This document shows, piece by piece, positions 63,587 to 64,000 of a DNA stretch of 64,000 nucleotides (positions within the stretch are counted from its first letter, which is position 1; each line of letters starts with the position of its first letter). This stretch comes from Lithospermum erythrorhizon. Taxonomy: Eukaryota > Streptophyta > Magnoliopsida > Boraginales > Boraginaceae. The DNA is taken from contig JADFUC010002431.1 of assembly GCA_019722365.1 (NCBI GenBank), positions 372,001-436,000 of the forward strand, given 5' to 3'. The position numbers and the translations under genes are program-made. Below the pieces are notes generated by a model, which saw nothing but the letters and a program-made list of their open reading frames with translations, was not told the origin of the DNA and did not search any database.

Positions 63587-63894
63587 TTAACAATTGCAAG
63601 GGTCGCACTTGCAGCTAGATCCACATTTGCAACCATTTCCATCTTCACTTCCAAAGCTTTGCTCGGATCCTTCGGAGAAACTAAAAATATAAAATTAAAT
63701 ATATTAATTTTATTAGTTAATTTAATAAGATCGAGTTGTTCAACATAAAACAAATTGTAGGAAAGGGAAAAAAATTAAAAAGGGTAATTTTCAATTATAT
63801 TTTTTAGACATACTTTTTCATCGGGGCAACCCCTTCAATAAGGGTAACAGTGGTGGTCTTCTCCACCTCTATGTCAGGGTACATCTTGCCGCAG
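63587..63894 (-). CDS. Type 2 metallothionein, 3' part (gene continues beyond window)
   Basis: Two minus-strand exons: 63,894-63,814 and 63,680-63,587, split by a GT-AG intron. Exon 2 gives [20 protein letters not shown] then GVAPMK, the linker typical of plant type 2 metallothioneins. Exon 3 gives [16 protein letters not shown], then the C-terminal cysteine cluster [14 protein letters not shown] and stop. These small cytosolic proteins bind Cu and Zn through Cys thiolates and buffer metals and oxidants. The N-terminal Cys-rich exon (normally MSCCGGNCGCG...) is not found in the last 100 bases, so the gene runs off the right edge. The acceptor of exon 2 splits a codon, as expected in this family. 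No defect is visible. Confidence 0.92.
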
Positions 63895-64000
63895 CTGCAA
63901 ACAAAACCATGCCACAATTCAAGAATGTTAAAAAGATTGCACAAAGTTCCGACCTAAAACTAATTGGTAATAATGGAGTAGCTAGTAACACATGATCATA

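Overview
This is about 64 kb of AT-rich nuclear DNA from a flowering plant, almost certainly a eudicot. Six genes with plant-type spliced structures (GT-AG introns, plant protein families) sit in long gene-poor stretches full of degenerate transposon sequence. Short TA-flanked elements ending in CTCCCTCCGT (Stowaway-like MITEs) are common. The exact species cannot be read from the sequence; a recurring TACTCCGTAT decamer may help place the lineage.

Layout. 1-13,024: repeats, MITEs and one GC-rich island, no convincing gene. 13,037-16,032 (+): DUF4378 / TON1-recruiting-motif (TRM)-like protein, 4 coding exons, 705 aa. 16,033-21,087: intergenic, with a repeat-rich block, two MITEs and a second GC-rich island. 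21,137-25,593 (+): asparagine-synthetase-like protein, 13 exons, 595 aa, with changes at several catalytic positions. 25,594-32,003: intergenic, containing one arm of a 1.3 kb inverted repeat pair. 32,004-34,879 (-): YUCCA-type flavin monooxygenase of auxin synthesis, 4 exons, 395 aa. 35,205-38,500: its upstream region with a ~200 bp tandem duplication. 39,231-47,934 (+): LEUNIG-type WD40 co-repressor, 18 coding exons, 869 aa, preceded by an inferred 5' UTR intron that carries a minisatellite. 47,935-56,511: repeat-rich, with the second arm of the inverted pair and a 1.8 kb dispersed repeat. 56,556-58,801 (+): OEP16-1-type plastid outer envelope protein, 6 exons, 146 aa. 58,802-63,586: two more copies of the dispersed repeat in opposite orientations. 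63,587-63,894 (-): last two exons of a type 2 metallothionein; its first exon lies beyond the window.

The genes do not form an operon or an obvious pathway cluster. Auxin synthesis (YUCCA) and LEUNIG are both developmental regulators, but nothing in the sequence links their regulation. I did not find a new defence or mobile system. The observations most worth checking are the asparagine synthetase with an altered ATP-binding PP-loop and glutamine-binding residue, its unusual splice sites, and two repeat families whose copies can be aligned by eye. All exon models were made by hand from reading frame, splice consensus and remembered family sequence; no alignment or transcript data were available.
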